Shown here: one piece after another, positions 44,994 through 53,682 of the stretch | Position numbering within the stretch: position 1 is the stretch's first letter | Layout: each line of letters starts with the position of its first letter | Assembly (NCBI RefSeq): GCF_003732485.1 | Contig: NZ_MOAK01000081.1 | Span: forward strand, 360,909-424,908 | Origin: Pseudomonas protegens | GTDB lineage: Bacteria; Pseudomonadota; Gammaproteobacteria; Pseudomonadales; Pseudomonadaceae | Length of the DNA: 64,000 nucleotides | Direction of reading: 5' to 3' | Translations under genes and position numbers: made by a program | The notes under the pieces: generated by a model | Told to the model about the DNA's origin: nothing | Seen by the model: only the letters and a program-made list of their open reading frames with translations | The model's database searches: none

Positions 44994-45764
44994 ATGAAGA
45001 AAACCCTGGCCGTATTGGCCGCCGTACTGTCCCTGAGCGTCAACGCCAACGAAAAGCTGCTGGTGGGCGCGACCCCGGTGCCCCACGCCGAGATCCTCGA
45101 GTTCGTCAAACCGCAACTGGCCAAGGAAGGCGTGGACCTGCAGATCAAGGTGTTCACCGACTTCATCCAGCCCAACCAGCAACTGGCGCTGAAGAACCTC
45201 GACGCCAACTACTACCAGTACCGGCCGTTCCTCGATGACTTCAACAAGACCCGGCACACCGACCTGGTGCCGGTGGTGGGGGTACACATCGAGCCCTTCG
45301 GTGCGTATTCCACCCGGATCAAGCACATTGCCGAGCTCAAGGACGGCGCCACGGTGTCGATTCCCAACGACCCGGTGAACACCGGTCGTGCCCTGGTGCT
45401 GCTGCATGAGGCGGGGCTGATCAAGCTCAAGGACCCGAGCAACACCCTGGCCACCCCGCGTGACATCGTCGACAACCCCAAGCACCTGAAGATCCGTGAA
45501 CTGGAAGGCGCCTTGCTGGCCCGCTCGGTGAGCCAGGTGGACCTGGCGTTCGTGTTCGCCAACTACGCCCTGGAAGCCGGGATCGACACCAACAGCGCCT
45601 TGATCGTAGAGAAGGGCAAGGACCTGTACATCGAGTTTCTGGTGGCCCGCCCGGACAACCTCAACGACCCGCGGATTCAGAAACTGGCCAAGGCCCTGAA
45701 CTCCGACGCAGTGCGCCAATTCATCCTGACCCGCTACAAAGGCCAGATCGCCCCCGGCTTCTGA
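44994..45764 (+). CDS. MetQ-type substrate-binding protein
   Basis: The 256-residue NlpA/MetQ-family binding protein has a short signal peptide (MKKTLAVLAAVLSLSVNA); unlike many MetQ it has no lipobox Cys and is probably free in the periplasm. Family features are GATPVPHAEILEFVKPQLAKEGVDL, DFIQPNQQLALKNLDANYYQYRPFLD, VGVHIEPFGAYS, and NDPVNTGRALVLL. RBS TTAGGAGCAACCC. It is third in the sfnB-metI-metQ operon. Confidence 0.9.
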   Translation: MKKTLAVLAAVLSLSVNANEKLLVGATPVPHAEILEFVKPQLAKEGVDLQIKVFTDFIQPNQQLALKNLDANYYQYRPFLDDFNKTRHTDLVPVVGVHIEPFGAYSTRIKHIAELKDGATVSIPNDPVNTGRALVLLHEAGLIKLKDPSNTLATPRDIVDNPKHLKIRELEGALLARSVSQVDLAFVFANYALEAGIDTNSALIVEKGKDLYIEFLVARPDNLNDPRIQKLAKALNSDAVRQFILTRYKGQIAPGF

Positions 45765-45785
45765 GCATCTGCCCCATCCCCGGCC

Positions 45786-46006
45786 GTAGGAGCTGGCTTG
45801 CCAGCGAAGGGACCCGCGAGATCGCTTTCGCCGGCAAGCCGGCTCCTACAGGCGAGGCGGATAGGTAGGCGCTGGCTTGCCAGCGAAGAGGCCGAGAGAT
45901 CGCTTTCGCCGGCAAGCCGGCTCCTACTGGGGAGGCGGATTGTAGGAGCTGGCTTGCCAGCGAAGAGGCCCGCGAGATCGCCTTCGCCGGCAATCCGGCT
46001 CCCACA
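45786..46006. repeat. Three REP/BIME pairs flanking the unknown operon (3' side)
   Basis: Three successive head-to-head pairs at about 45786-45850, 45875-45928 and 45942-46006, each with GAGATCGC in the inner spacer. They fill the 254-base convergent gap between metQ and the coiled-coil gene. The last unit has two changes (GCAATCCGGCTCCCAC). Confidence 0.88.
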
Positions 46007-46018
46007 GGGCGAGGCGGG

Positions 46019-47353
46019 TCAGGTGCGCTGTTGCGCCCGCTCCCGGTACTCCTGCTGGGTGTCGTCCAGTTGCACTTCCTTGAGCGGCACGGCCCCTACG
46101 GCCAGGGCTTTCTCGATGCTCAGGTCGTCGCCCTGGGCGGCCAGCAGGGCTTGCAGTCGCTGGAATTCGCCGCACCAGAGGGTCTCGATGTCTTTGTCGC
46201 GCTGGGTGTCGCGCTGGGCGCTGAGGGCGACCGCACGTACTTGCAGCCGGCCGTTGTCGGCCGTGCCTCCAACCTCCACGCCATACCCCGGAGTGGCGCT
46301 CTTGCGCAGCACCACTCGACCGTCCTTGGCCCAGGCGGTGGCCATGCCCTCGCGAACTTCGTAGCCCAGGCTGGCCAGGCCTTCGAGTACCGCCTGGCGA
46401 CGGGCCAGGGCAGCGCGTTGTTGCAGCTCGGCTTCGATCAGTGTGTTGAAGCGGGCAATCAGCTCATCCACTGGCGCCATATTGGCCAGGCTGCATTGTC
46501 CGGCCTGGACCAGCTCTTGCTCGACAGCCGTGGGACATAGGAGCGCGACTTCATTGGCCAGCTCCTGGAGAAGAACCAGGCGCGCACGGCGTTCATGGCT
46601 GTCGCGGGTGGCCTGGGCCAGTTCCAGCACCAGGCTGTCCAGCAGCAGGTTGCGCTGTTGCTCGCGGGTTTCGGCGTCTATCTGGCGCAACTTGGCCAGA
46701 TAGGGTTCGGCACTGGCCTGATCATCGAGGGTCAGCAACTGGGCAATGTGCTGCTCGATGCGTTCCAGCCTGGGTTCCTTTTGTTCATGGGCGGCGCGCC
46801 ATTGCGCCAGGGTCTGGGTAGCGCTTTCGCCCTGCAGGCGCCCGGCCAGTTGCTGCTGTGCCTCGCTCAGGCCCTGTTCTTCGGCTGTGGCACCGAGGCT
46901 GGCGAAACCCTGGGCGAGAATCGACTCGACAGCCGCCACGGGCTGTCCGTCGGCAAGCGCCTGCAACTGTTGCAGCAGTTGGGTTGGCAGCGCTTTGCCT
47001 TGCAGCGCGCCCAGCAGAGTGGTGGCGTTTTCCCGCTGGCGGCGGGCCAGTTGGCGCTGTTGCGTGGCCTGCTGCACCGCGCGGTTTTCCCGCTGTTGCA
47101 GATCGTCCTTGAGGTACTGGATTTCGATCGGCACCTGTTTCTGCAGATCCAGCAGGCGATCGGCCTCGATCAATTGGTGCAACTGTTTGAACCGCTCGTG
47201 GGTGGCGGCCCGTTCCTGTTCGGTCAGTTGCCCCAGGCGTTGTGCCTGCTCTTCCCAGCGGGCAATAGCTTGCTCCAGGCGCCGCAGGTGGCCGGCGCAG
47301 ATTTCCAGGATTTCTTCGCGGGTGACGATACGCACCACTTTCGGGCCGCTCAT
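46019..47353 (-). CDS. Coiled-coil protein of the four-gene unknown operon
   Basis: The 444-residue Gln/Leu/Arg/Glu-rich protein starts MSGPKVVRIVTREEILEICA. Heptad-like helix runs from about residue 15 to 135 (HLRRLEQAIARWEEQAQRLGQL, KQVPIEIQYLKDDLQQRENRAVQQ), again at 165-290 (EPRLERIEQHIAQLL, RQIDAETREQQRNLLLDSLVLELAQATRD). The last 130 residues are more globular, with beta-like SLGYEVREGMATAWAKDGRVVLRKS and GYGVEVGG. No signal peptide or membrane segment. Its ATG overlaps the stop of the helicase-like gene by 4 bases, so the two should be made together. I know no family for it; scaffold or adaptor is a guess. Confidence 0.75.
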   Translation of the reverse strand: MSGPKVVRIVTREEILEICAGHLRRLEQAIARWEEQAQRLGQLTEQERAATHERFKQLHQLIEADRLLDLQKQVPIEIQYLKDDLQQRENRAVQQATQQRQLARRQRENATTLLGALQGKALPTQLLQQLQALADGQPVAAVESILAQGFASLGATAEEQGLSEAQQQLAGRLQGESATQTLAQWRAAHEQKEPRLERIEQHIAQLLTLDDQASAEPYLAKLRQIDAETREQQRNLLLDSLVLELAQATRDSHERRARLVLLQELANEVALLCPTAVEQELVQAGQCSLANMAPVDELIARFNTLIEAELQQRAALARRQAVLEGLASLGYEVREGMATAWAKDGRVVLRKSATPGYGVEVGGTADNGRLQVRAVALSAQRDTQRDKDIETLWCGEFQRLQALLAAQGDDLSIEKALAVGAVPLKEVQLDDTQQEYRERAQQRT

Positions 47354-50300
47354 GGGGTTTGCTCCGTGTCAGCCAGGGCTTGGGGTTGCGTCTGTGATGC
47401 GCTGCCGGCCAGCGGCTGCAAGGCCTGCTCGATGGCGGCCTGCAGGCGAGCGCGTTCGCTTTGCGGGTCGTGGTACCAGGCCTGCGACGAGACCCGATGC
47501 AGATGGGGAATGGCCCGGCGCAGTACCGATGGCCGCCAGATTTCCCGGGAGCGGGCGCGGGTCAGCAGCCCATGGCGCGGGGTGTCGCATTCGATGCCCA
47601 GGGCATAGAGCCCGGTATCGGGATGCTCGATGGCAAAGTCCAGGCCAAAGGCATCCCCTTCGTTGGCGCTGACCGGGCTCCAGCCCAGGGTGCGGATGAA
47701 CGCCGCCACCGCCTGGGTGAAACCGTCGCTGTGGGCGTTGTGCTGGACCTTTGCATCCTGGCGCTCGGTGACCAGGCGCCCCAGCAGGTTGTGGCCGCTG
47801 GCGAACTCACCGGCCGACAGGGCTCGGGCGTACTCCAGGTAGCCTTGCAGGTAGTCTCGCGGGCTGGCGGGTGGGCGCTGGGTGGTGAGCATGTCGGAGA
47901 TATCGGCAATCGGCATCGAGGTGATCATCACCACTTTGCGCCGGGCCCGGGTCACCGCCACATTGAGCCGGCGTTCACCGCCGGTTTGTCCCAGGACCCC
48001 GAAGTTGCGCCGGAAACTGCCCTGGCTGTTACGCCCGAAGGTCGAGGAGAACACGATGATGTCGCGCTCATCGCCCTGGACGTTCTCGACGTTCTTGACG
48101 AACACCGACATGTCCTCGCCGTCCTCGCTGCGTTCGCGCTCCTGGCTGTAGGCCGCACGAAACGCCGGGTCCTGCTCGGCGCGCAGCTCCAGGCGCTCCT
48201 CGATCAGGTCGGCCTGCTTGCGGTTGAAGGTCACCACGCCCACCGAGGGCCGTTCGGCGTAGGGCGCTTGCCAGAGCTCGGCCAGGTAGTCGACCACCCG
48301 TTCGGCCTCGTCGGGGTTGACCTGCTGCTGATAGACGCCGTCCACGCGGATCAGCTCCAGCGGCTTGATGGCGAGGATATTGGCCTGGGGATGGCGTACC
48401 GGGATGCTCAGGCGGTTGCCGTAGAACGATGCGTTGGAGAAACCGATCAGCTCGCGGTAGGCCGAGCGGTAGTGGATCTGCAGGGTGGTGGAGGGTAGCG
48501 AGCTGCGAGCCAGTTGCAGCAGATCCGGGCAGTCCTTGATTTCGCGGCGGTTCCAGGTGTCTTCGAAGGCTTCCCGTTGTTCCTCGTCGGCATCGGCGTC
48601 CGGCTGGTCGCCATCGAAGAGTTCGGCCTCGTCGCTTTCCACCCGGCTGGAGAAGAAGGCGGTGGGCGGCATCTGCTTCTCGTCGCCGCTGACCACCGTG
48701 ACCCGACCCCGGTACAGGGTCGGCAGGGCGAACTCCACCGGCATCTGCGAGGCCTCGTCGTAGATCACGATATCGAACAGCCCGGGCTTGAGCGGCAGCA
48801 CCCGGCTGGCCACGTCCGGGTTCATCAGCCACACCGGTCGCAGGCTCATCAGCCCCAGTCCCGCGCCCATCTCCATGAACTCGCGCAGCCTGCGCGAACG
48901 CCGTCCGGTGAGGCGGGTGACGTCTTCCCATTGTTTGCGGGTGCCCAGGCGCGACAGCTCGATGCCTTCACTGAGCAGTTGGCGGTTGAGGCTGCGCATC
49001 TGGGTGTCGGCTTCCCCGAGGCTGGCGATCTTCGCCGCGGTTTCACTGTGCTCCAGCATCAGTTCGGGTTGGCGTTGTTCGATCTGGCGTTTCCAGCCCA
49101 GCCGCGCTTCACGGTTGAGCATGCGCCGGACCACAGCTTCCAGTTGCTCGGCGGGAATCTCGTCGAGCGTTGCTTGGTAGTCCCGCAGTACCCCCAGCAA
49201 CTCCAGGTCTGCCGGCGCCAGCTGGCCGGCCCGGGCGCGGAACGCCTGGTAGGCGCTCAGGGTCGGCAAGGCTTCGCGCAGGCGATTGAGAGGCAACTGA
49301 TTGCTTTGGTTGAGCTCCACGCGCTGGCGCAGTTGGCCCAGCAGCTCCGGTTGCAGCCACTGATTCAGGCGTTGCAGGGCATTCAGGCTGTCCTGGCGCA
49401 CGCTGTGGCGGATAAAGGCCGCGTCATAACCGGCCAGCAGGCTGTCCAGTGATCGCCGCTCACCGGTCAGTATCACGGCGTCCAGTTGCTGGACCTGGGG
49501 CGCTTGCGCCAGCGCCGCGGCTAGAGTGCGCATTTCGTCCAGTTGCCCCAGGTCCTGGCGTACCTGCGGCAGCAGGCCCGGACCACAGTCGTTGGGGATA
49601 TCTGCAAGGCTCAGTTGCTGATGCAGTTGCTGCAACTGCGCGCGCAATGGGCGCCACTGGCTTTCCAGCAGGGCCGCCGCCAGCAGTTCCGGCAGGCGCT
49701 GCGGTTCGGCCGGGGCGCCCTGTTCGGCGAGGAAGGCCAACAGCTTGCGCTGGCGGATCAGGCGCAGCGGGTTGAGGCGTGCCAGCCAGGAGCGACCCTG
49801 GATCACGGCGCGGGCGCGTTGCTGCAGAGTGCGCAGCTGGGCCGCGGGCAGGGCGCTGAGGCCCGGCGCCAGGCTGTCCTGGTGGGCCGCCGTGTCGCAT
49901 TGCTCCAGTTGTTGGCGCAGGGCCTGCAGCGCCAGGATCAGCCCATCGCCTTGCGCTGCTTGGCCGTTATTGCCACGGAACAGGGGGAGCCAGCGCGCCA
50001 GCCGTTGGCGGCGCTCATCGTCCAGGCCCAGCAGGCTGTGCAGGTGCTGCTCGAGCCAGGCGCGGTAGGGCGCCGGGTCGTCGACTTCGAAGTCGGCCGG
50101 GTGCGCCTGCAGGGTTTCCAGGCGCAGCTCCTCGCCGCTCAACAGGCGCTCAAAGCCCTGGTTGAACGCTTGCAGGGTGGCTGCGTCAGTGGGGAAGGCC
50201 TGGAGTTGGGCCAGGGCGCTGTGTTCATAGCGGGCCGGCAGCCACAGGCGGATCAGCGGCGCACAGGCTTCTTCCAGGCGCGTCAGGTCGGCGATGTCCA

Positions 50301-53300
50301 GGGCGGCCAGGTGCTGGCGCAAGACCGGAACATCCAGTGGCGCAGGCCCCTGTTCCAGGCCGATCAGTTCGCCGATCAACTGGCGGTAGCTCAAGCCACA
50401 GTGTTCATCGATGCGGTGCAGGCTCTGGTGGAAGCGATCCAGGTCGCCCTCCAGGGCTTCGATCCGCGCCGCCAGGCGTTCGCGCTGGTGCAGCCAGGGT
50501 TGCTGGGCGGCATCGCTCTTGAACAGGGCTTCGAGCTGTTCGCGGACACTGCGGATCACCGGTTCACGGTCGCGGTTGATGTCGTTGAGCATCACCACCC
50601 GGTTGCCCAGGCCCTCGGCCACCAGGCGCTTGTGTACCACTTCCAGGGCGGCGTGCTTCTGGCAGACGATCAGCAGGCTGCGCTGGCGACCGATGGCATC
50701 GGCCACCATGTTAACGATGGTCTGGCTCTTGCCGGTGCCGGGCGGGCCCTCCACCAGTAACCCGGGGGCCTGGCGGGCCTGGAGCACCGCGGCTTCCTGG
50801 GAAGGGTCGCTGGCCACGGTAAAGAAGCGCTGCAGTTCAGGCGGGAGCGGGGTGGCCTGGCTGTCGCTGCTGTCTGGTTCCGTCGGACTCAGGCGCAGGG
50901 CGGTTTCCAGGCCGGTGCCGCCGGGAGGCAGGGCCTTGAGCTGGCGCAGGTCCTCGCCAATGGCCTGGCCCATGAAGGCCACATGGAACAGCACGGCGGC
51001 ACAGGCCAGTTGATCCTGGTAGGGCTGCACTTCGGTGCTCGGCGGCGGCAGGCTGCCGAGCACTCGGGAGCTGGCTGTGGCCAGCATGCCGAAGGCGTCC
51101 ATGACGTCGGCGGCCTTGAGCGCCGAGCGCCCCAGCAGTTCGTCGGCGGCCTTGCGCCAGAGCTTGGCGGCATCAATGCCCAGCAAGGTGTCGAGCCCCG
51201 GGTTGAGGCGCACCTCTTCACGCTCGCTGTCGAAGACCAGGGCCACCTTGCCGCGGCTGCCGACTTCCAGCAGCAGCTTGACCGGCCACAGCAGCAAGGG
51301 TGCGATGCGGGTGCGGGTGGTGCCCCGCGGGTCCCGGGTCAGAAGGAAGGGGAAGCCCAGGTACAGGCCATCGATCCCGGTGTCGCGTTTGTACAGCGAG
51401 CTCTGGCGGTACAGGCTGTTGAGCCGCGCATCCAACTGCGGGTTCTCGGCGAAGCACGCCGGGTCGAGGGTGATGGGCTGGGCGTTGCGCGCGATCAGGT
51501 GATCCAGTAGCGCCGGGGCCGGGCTGCGCTCGCTGTGCAATTCGTTGAGGTCGACCCGGGCGGTGGTCTTGCCGATGCTCATGCGCACCAGCGGGCCGCG
51601 TAGCACCACGCTGGCGACCTTTTTCTCGAAGAAGTCGAGGATCTGCGAAACGTAATGCTGCTTTTGCGGTTCCAGCCACTGCTCGGCGCCGATGGCCAGC
51701 AGCACCAGGGCCTTGGCCAGGGGCATGCGCCGTTCCAGGCGAAATTGCTCGGCCCACTCATCGATGCTCGGCACGCCACAGCGGGCGAAGCCGCTGATGC
51801 GTTCGTCGATTTCACGGTACAAGGCCGGGCGCGGCAGCCCCAGCAGTGCGCGGGCGCTATCGGCATCGAAGCTCAGGACCACGGCCTCGCGGGCCAGGGT
51901 GGTGGCCTCCTCCAGGATGGCGTCCACCGAGCGGAACTGACCGATGGCGGCACTGAGCAGCACGATCAGGTCTTCTTCGCTGATGGAGCGGCGGTCCGCC
52001 AGGGACAGGATGCCGTTGTGCTCGCTGTCCGGCAGCAGGCGCTGGCGTTCTTCCCACTGTGCGGCCAGACGGGCGCGGGAGCTGGAGAGCAGGTAGATGC
52101 GCAGTTGCTCCTCGTCCAGTTCGATGGCCTGGTGCTGGGCGCGCTGGCGTACCTGTTCGGCCCGCAGCTTGAGCCGCGACAGCCAGTGCTCGGTCTCCAG
52201 GCGTTCCAGCAGGTCCGGGGCCGGGCCGCTGATCAAGCGGTAACCGTCCAGGGGATGCTCCAGCAACCAGCCGGGGGTGACGATCTCGCCGCGCTGGATC
52301 AGGGGCATTTCCGGGTTCAGCAGTTTCAAGGCGAGCATCAGCCGGGTGTCATCGTCCAGCCCTTCGTGCTGGGCCACCTGGCGCAGGCCCGCCAGCTGCC
52401 GTGCGGGCAAACCGGCCTGTTCGGCCCAGGTGACGATCACCCCACGCAACAGGTGATCCAGGGCCTGGGGCCAGTGCTCGACCTCGGCGGCCGCCAGGGC
52501 GAACGGCCCCGGCCGGCGAAAGCGCCGGCTGCCCAGGGCGATGCTGGCGCCTTCGTCGGCGTCCTCTTCGCTGGCGACCGAGTCCGGTACGCTGGGGCTT
52601 TCGCCCTGGAGCCAGGCCTGCACCTGGGGCCATTGCCAGCGCTGGTGACGGTCCCGGGCCAGCAGGCCGCGCAGCAGCAGCTCCAGGCGCGGGTCGAGGT
52701 CGTCCGGCAGCATTACGCCATTGGCCAGGATGTGAATCAGGTAGGCGTTGGCATTGATGCCGGCGAAGCACTCACCCTGGGTCAACTGTTCCAGCAGGAT
52801 CATCCCCAGGCTCCACCAGTCGGAGGCGGCGGCCACGCCTCCGGCGATGGCTTCGGGGGCCATGTAGCGGCTGGTTTCCAGAGGCGAGACGATGTCCAGG
52901 TCGAACTCCGACAGCCGCGCCGAACCGAAGCCGCTGATCACCAGGTCCAGGGGCTCACGGCTGCGCACCAGCAAGGTCGCGGGACGCAGGTCGCGGTGGC
53001 GCAGGCCGGCTTCGCTGAAGGCATGCAGGGCCTGGCCCAGTTCACTGACGATGTGCTGCACCGCGGCCCTGTCGCTGACCACGATCCCCAGATCGGCCAG
53101 GGTGCCGCCGGTGAGTTCCTCGGCCACTTCGAAGGCGCGCTCGTCCCAACGGCCAGTGTGGATGATCTCCGGCACGTGTTCCCGGGGCAGGCGCTTGAGG
53201 GCTTCGTACACCGAGGGATCGGGTTCGGCGCCGGCCTGGTAGAGGGTCAGTACCGCCTGGTGGGCGGTTTCACGGTGCTCGGCGATAAAGCGCTCGCGCA

Positions 53301-53667
53301 CGCCGCCGCTGCTGATCTGCCGCAACAGGCGCCAGCCGTCGATCACGGTTTCACTGTCGGCGGCTGGGGGCGCGGCGGGTGGCTGTTGCTCCGGGGCGAG
53401 CGGATCGGCGCCGCAGACCAGGCACATCAAGTCGCCGTCCGCCATGGCATGACCGTTGCCGCAGAGCAGGGGGGAGCCGCTGTCCGCCGCGACCGGGGGC
53501 TGCGGCTCAAGCGCTTCGAGGGTGATGACCGGCTGTGGGCGCCAGCCTTCGGGATGAATCGCTTCGGCGGAGAGTTCCCAGCCGCAGGCCCGGTTGTCGA
53601 CCCGCCCTTCGCAGAAGATTTCGGCCAGTGAGCGTTCAGTCTGGCAATTGGGGCAAAAACGTATCAT
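47350..53667 (-). CDS. Giant zinc-ribbon / pseudokinase / COG1112-type helicase / nuclease-like protein
   Basis: 2105 residues in one frame. Residues 5-28 (C5, C8, C19, C28) and 69-85 (C69, H73, C82, C85) look like two zinc ribbons. Residues about 110-350 resemble a Ser/Thr kinase with lost key positions: VAIK Lys replaced (QAVLTLYQ), HRDLRPATLL for HRDLKPxN, SGFGSARL for DFG. A DUF4011-like region follows near 730-800 (LYKRDTGIDGLYLGFPFLL, APLLLWPVKLLLEV). An SF1 helicase/ATPase of the AAA_11/AAA_12 type has Walker A GPPGTGKS (about 972), a long coiled insert, Walker B VIYDEASQMPVE (1637), GDEKQMPP, HYRSAYRELIGF, ERDIIVFSSTFGRN and LNVAVTRARRKVV (1906). The C-terminus (1975-2090) reads DFAIEHP...ALGIECDTPRH, like a restriction-endonuclease/Vsr-like domain. 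Overlaps the coiled-coil gene by 4 bases. Function unknown; antiphage or nucleic-acid surveillance is inferred. Confidence 0.85.
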   Translation of the reverse strand: MIRFCPNCQTERSLAEIFCEGRVDNRACGWELSAEAIHPEGWRPQPVITLEALEPQPPVAADSGSPLLCGNGHAMADGDLMCLVCGADPLAPEQQPPAAPPAADSETVIDGWRLLRQISSGGVRERFIAEHRETAHQAVLTLYQAGAEPDPSVYEALKRLPREHVPEIIHTGRWDERAFEVAEELTGGTLADLGIVVSDRAAVQHIVSELGQALHAFSEAGLRHRDLRPATLLVRSREPLDLVISGFGSARLSEFDLDIVSPLETSRYMAPEAIAGGVAAASDWWSLGMILLEQLTQGECFAGINANAYLIHILANGVMLPDDLDPRLELLLRGLLARDRHQRWQWPQVQAWLQGESPSVPDSVASEEDADEGASIALGSRRFRRPGPFALAAAEVEHWPQALDHLLRGVIVTWAEQAGLPARQLAGLRQVAQHEGLDDDTRLMLALKLLNPEMPLIQRGEIVTPGWLLEHPLDGYRLISGPAPDLLERLETEHWLSRLKLRAEQVRQRAQHQAIELDEEQLRIYLLSSSRARLAAQWEERQRLLPDSEHNGILSLADRRSISEEDLIVLLSAAIGQFRSVDAILEEATTLAREAVVLSFDADSARALLGLPRPALYREIDERISGFARCGVPSIDEWAEQFRLERRMPLAKALVLLAIGAEQWLEPQKQHYVSQILDFFEKKVASVVLRGPLVRMSIGKTTARVDLNELHSERSPAPALLDHLIARNAQPITLDPACFAENPQLDARLNSLYRQSSLYKRDTGIDGLYLGFPFLLTRDPRGTTRTRIAPLLLWPVKLLLEVGSRGKVALVFDSEREEVRLNPGLDTLLGIDAAKLWRKAADELLGRSALKAADVMDAFGMLATASSRVLGSLPPPSTEVQPYQDQLACAAVLFHVAFMGQAIGEDLRQLKALPPGGTGLETALRLSPTEPDSSDSQATPLPPELQRFFTVASDPSQEAAVLQARQAPGLLVEGPPGTGKSQTIVNMVADAIGRQRSLLIVCQKHAALEVVHKRLVAEGLGNRVVMLNDINRDREPVIRSVREQLEALFKSDAAQQPWLHQRERLAARIEALEGDLDRFHQSLHRIDEHCGLSYRQLIGELIGLEQGPAPLDVPVLRQHLAALDIADLTRLEEACAPLIRLWLPARYEHSALAQLQAFPTDAATLQAFNQGFERLLSGEELRLETLQAHPADFEVDDPAPYRAWLEQHLHSLLGLDDERRQRLARWLPLFRGNNGQAAQGDGLILALQALRQQLEQCDTAAHQDSLAPGLSALPAAQLRTLQQRARAVIQGRSWLARLNPLRLIRQRKLLAFLAEQGAPAEPQRLPELLAAALLESQWRPLRAQLQQLHQQLSLADIPNDCGPGLLPQVRQDLGQLDEMRTLAAALAQAPQVQQLDAVILTGERRSLDSLLAGYDAAFIRHSVRQDSLNALQRLNQWLQPELLGQLRQRVELNQSNQLPLNRLREALPTLSAYQAFRARAGQLAPADLELLGVLRDYQATLDEIPAEQLEAVVRRMLNREARLGWKRQIEQRQPELMLEHSETAAKIASLGEADTQMRSLNRQLLSEGIELSRLGTRKQWEDVTRLTGRRSRRLREFMEMGAGLGLMSLRPVWLMNPDVASRVLPLKPGLFDIVIYDEASQMPVEFALPTLYRGRVTVVSGDEKQMPPTAFFSSRVESDEAELFDGDQPDADADEEQREAFEDTWNRREIKDCPDLLQLARSSLPSTTLQIHYRSAYRELIGFSNASFYGNRLSIPVRHPQANILAIKPLELIRVDGVYQQQVNPDEAERVVDYLAELWQAPYAERPSVGVVTFNRKQADLIEERLELRAEQDPAFRAAYSQERERSEDGEDMSVFVKNVENVQGDERDIIVFSSTFGRNSQGSFRRNFGVLGQTGGERRLNVAVTRARRKVVMITSMPIADISDMLTTQRPPASPRDYLQGYLEYARALSAGEFASGHNLLGRLVTERQDAKVQHNAHSDGFTQAVAAFIRTLGWSPVSANEGDAFGLDFAIEHPDTGLYALGIECDTPRHGLLTRARSREIWRPSVLRRAIPHLHRVSSQAWYHDPQSERARLQAAIEQALQPLAGSASQTQPQALADTEQTP

Positions 53668-53682
53668 CGGTAGCGGTTCCGG

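Noticed and set aside
45786-46006. Regularly spaced repeats as a possible CRISPR array
   Set aside because: The repeats are inverted REP pairs with conserved inner sequence, found all over the window; there are no unique spacers of constant length and no cas genes.
51655-53631. A 658-codon plus-strand open frame opposite the helicase-like gene
   Set aside because: Translation is Gly/Gln/Ala/His-rich without any domain; the minus-strand frame carries clear helicase motifs.
47350-53667. Giant protein as a conjugation relaxase/helicase or RecBCD-like repair helicase
   Set aside because: The motifs are of the AAA_11/AAA_12 (COG1112) type, with zinc ribbons and a kinase-like domain at the front; no relaxase His triad or RecB features are present.
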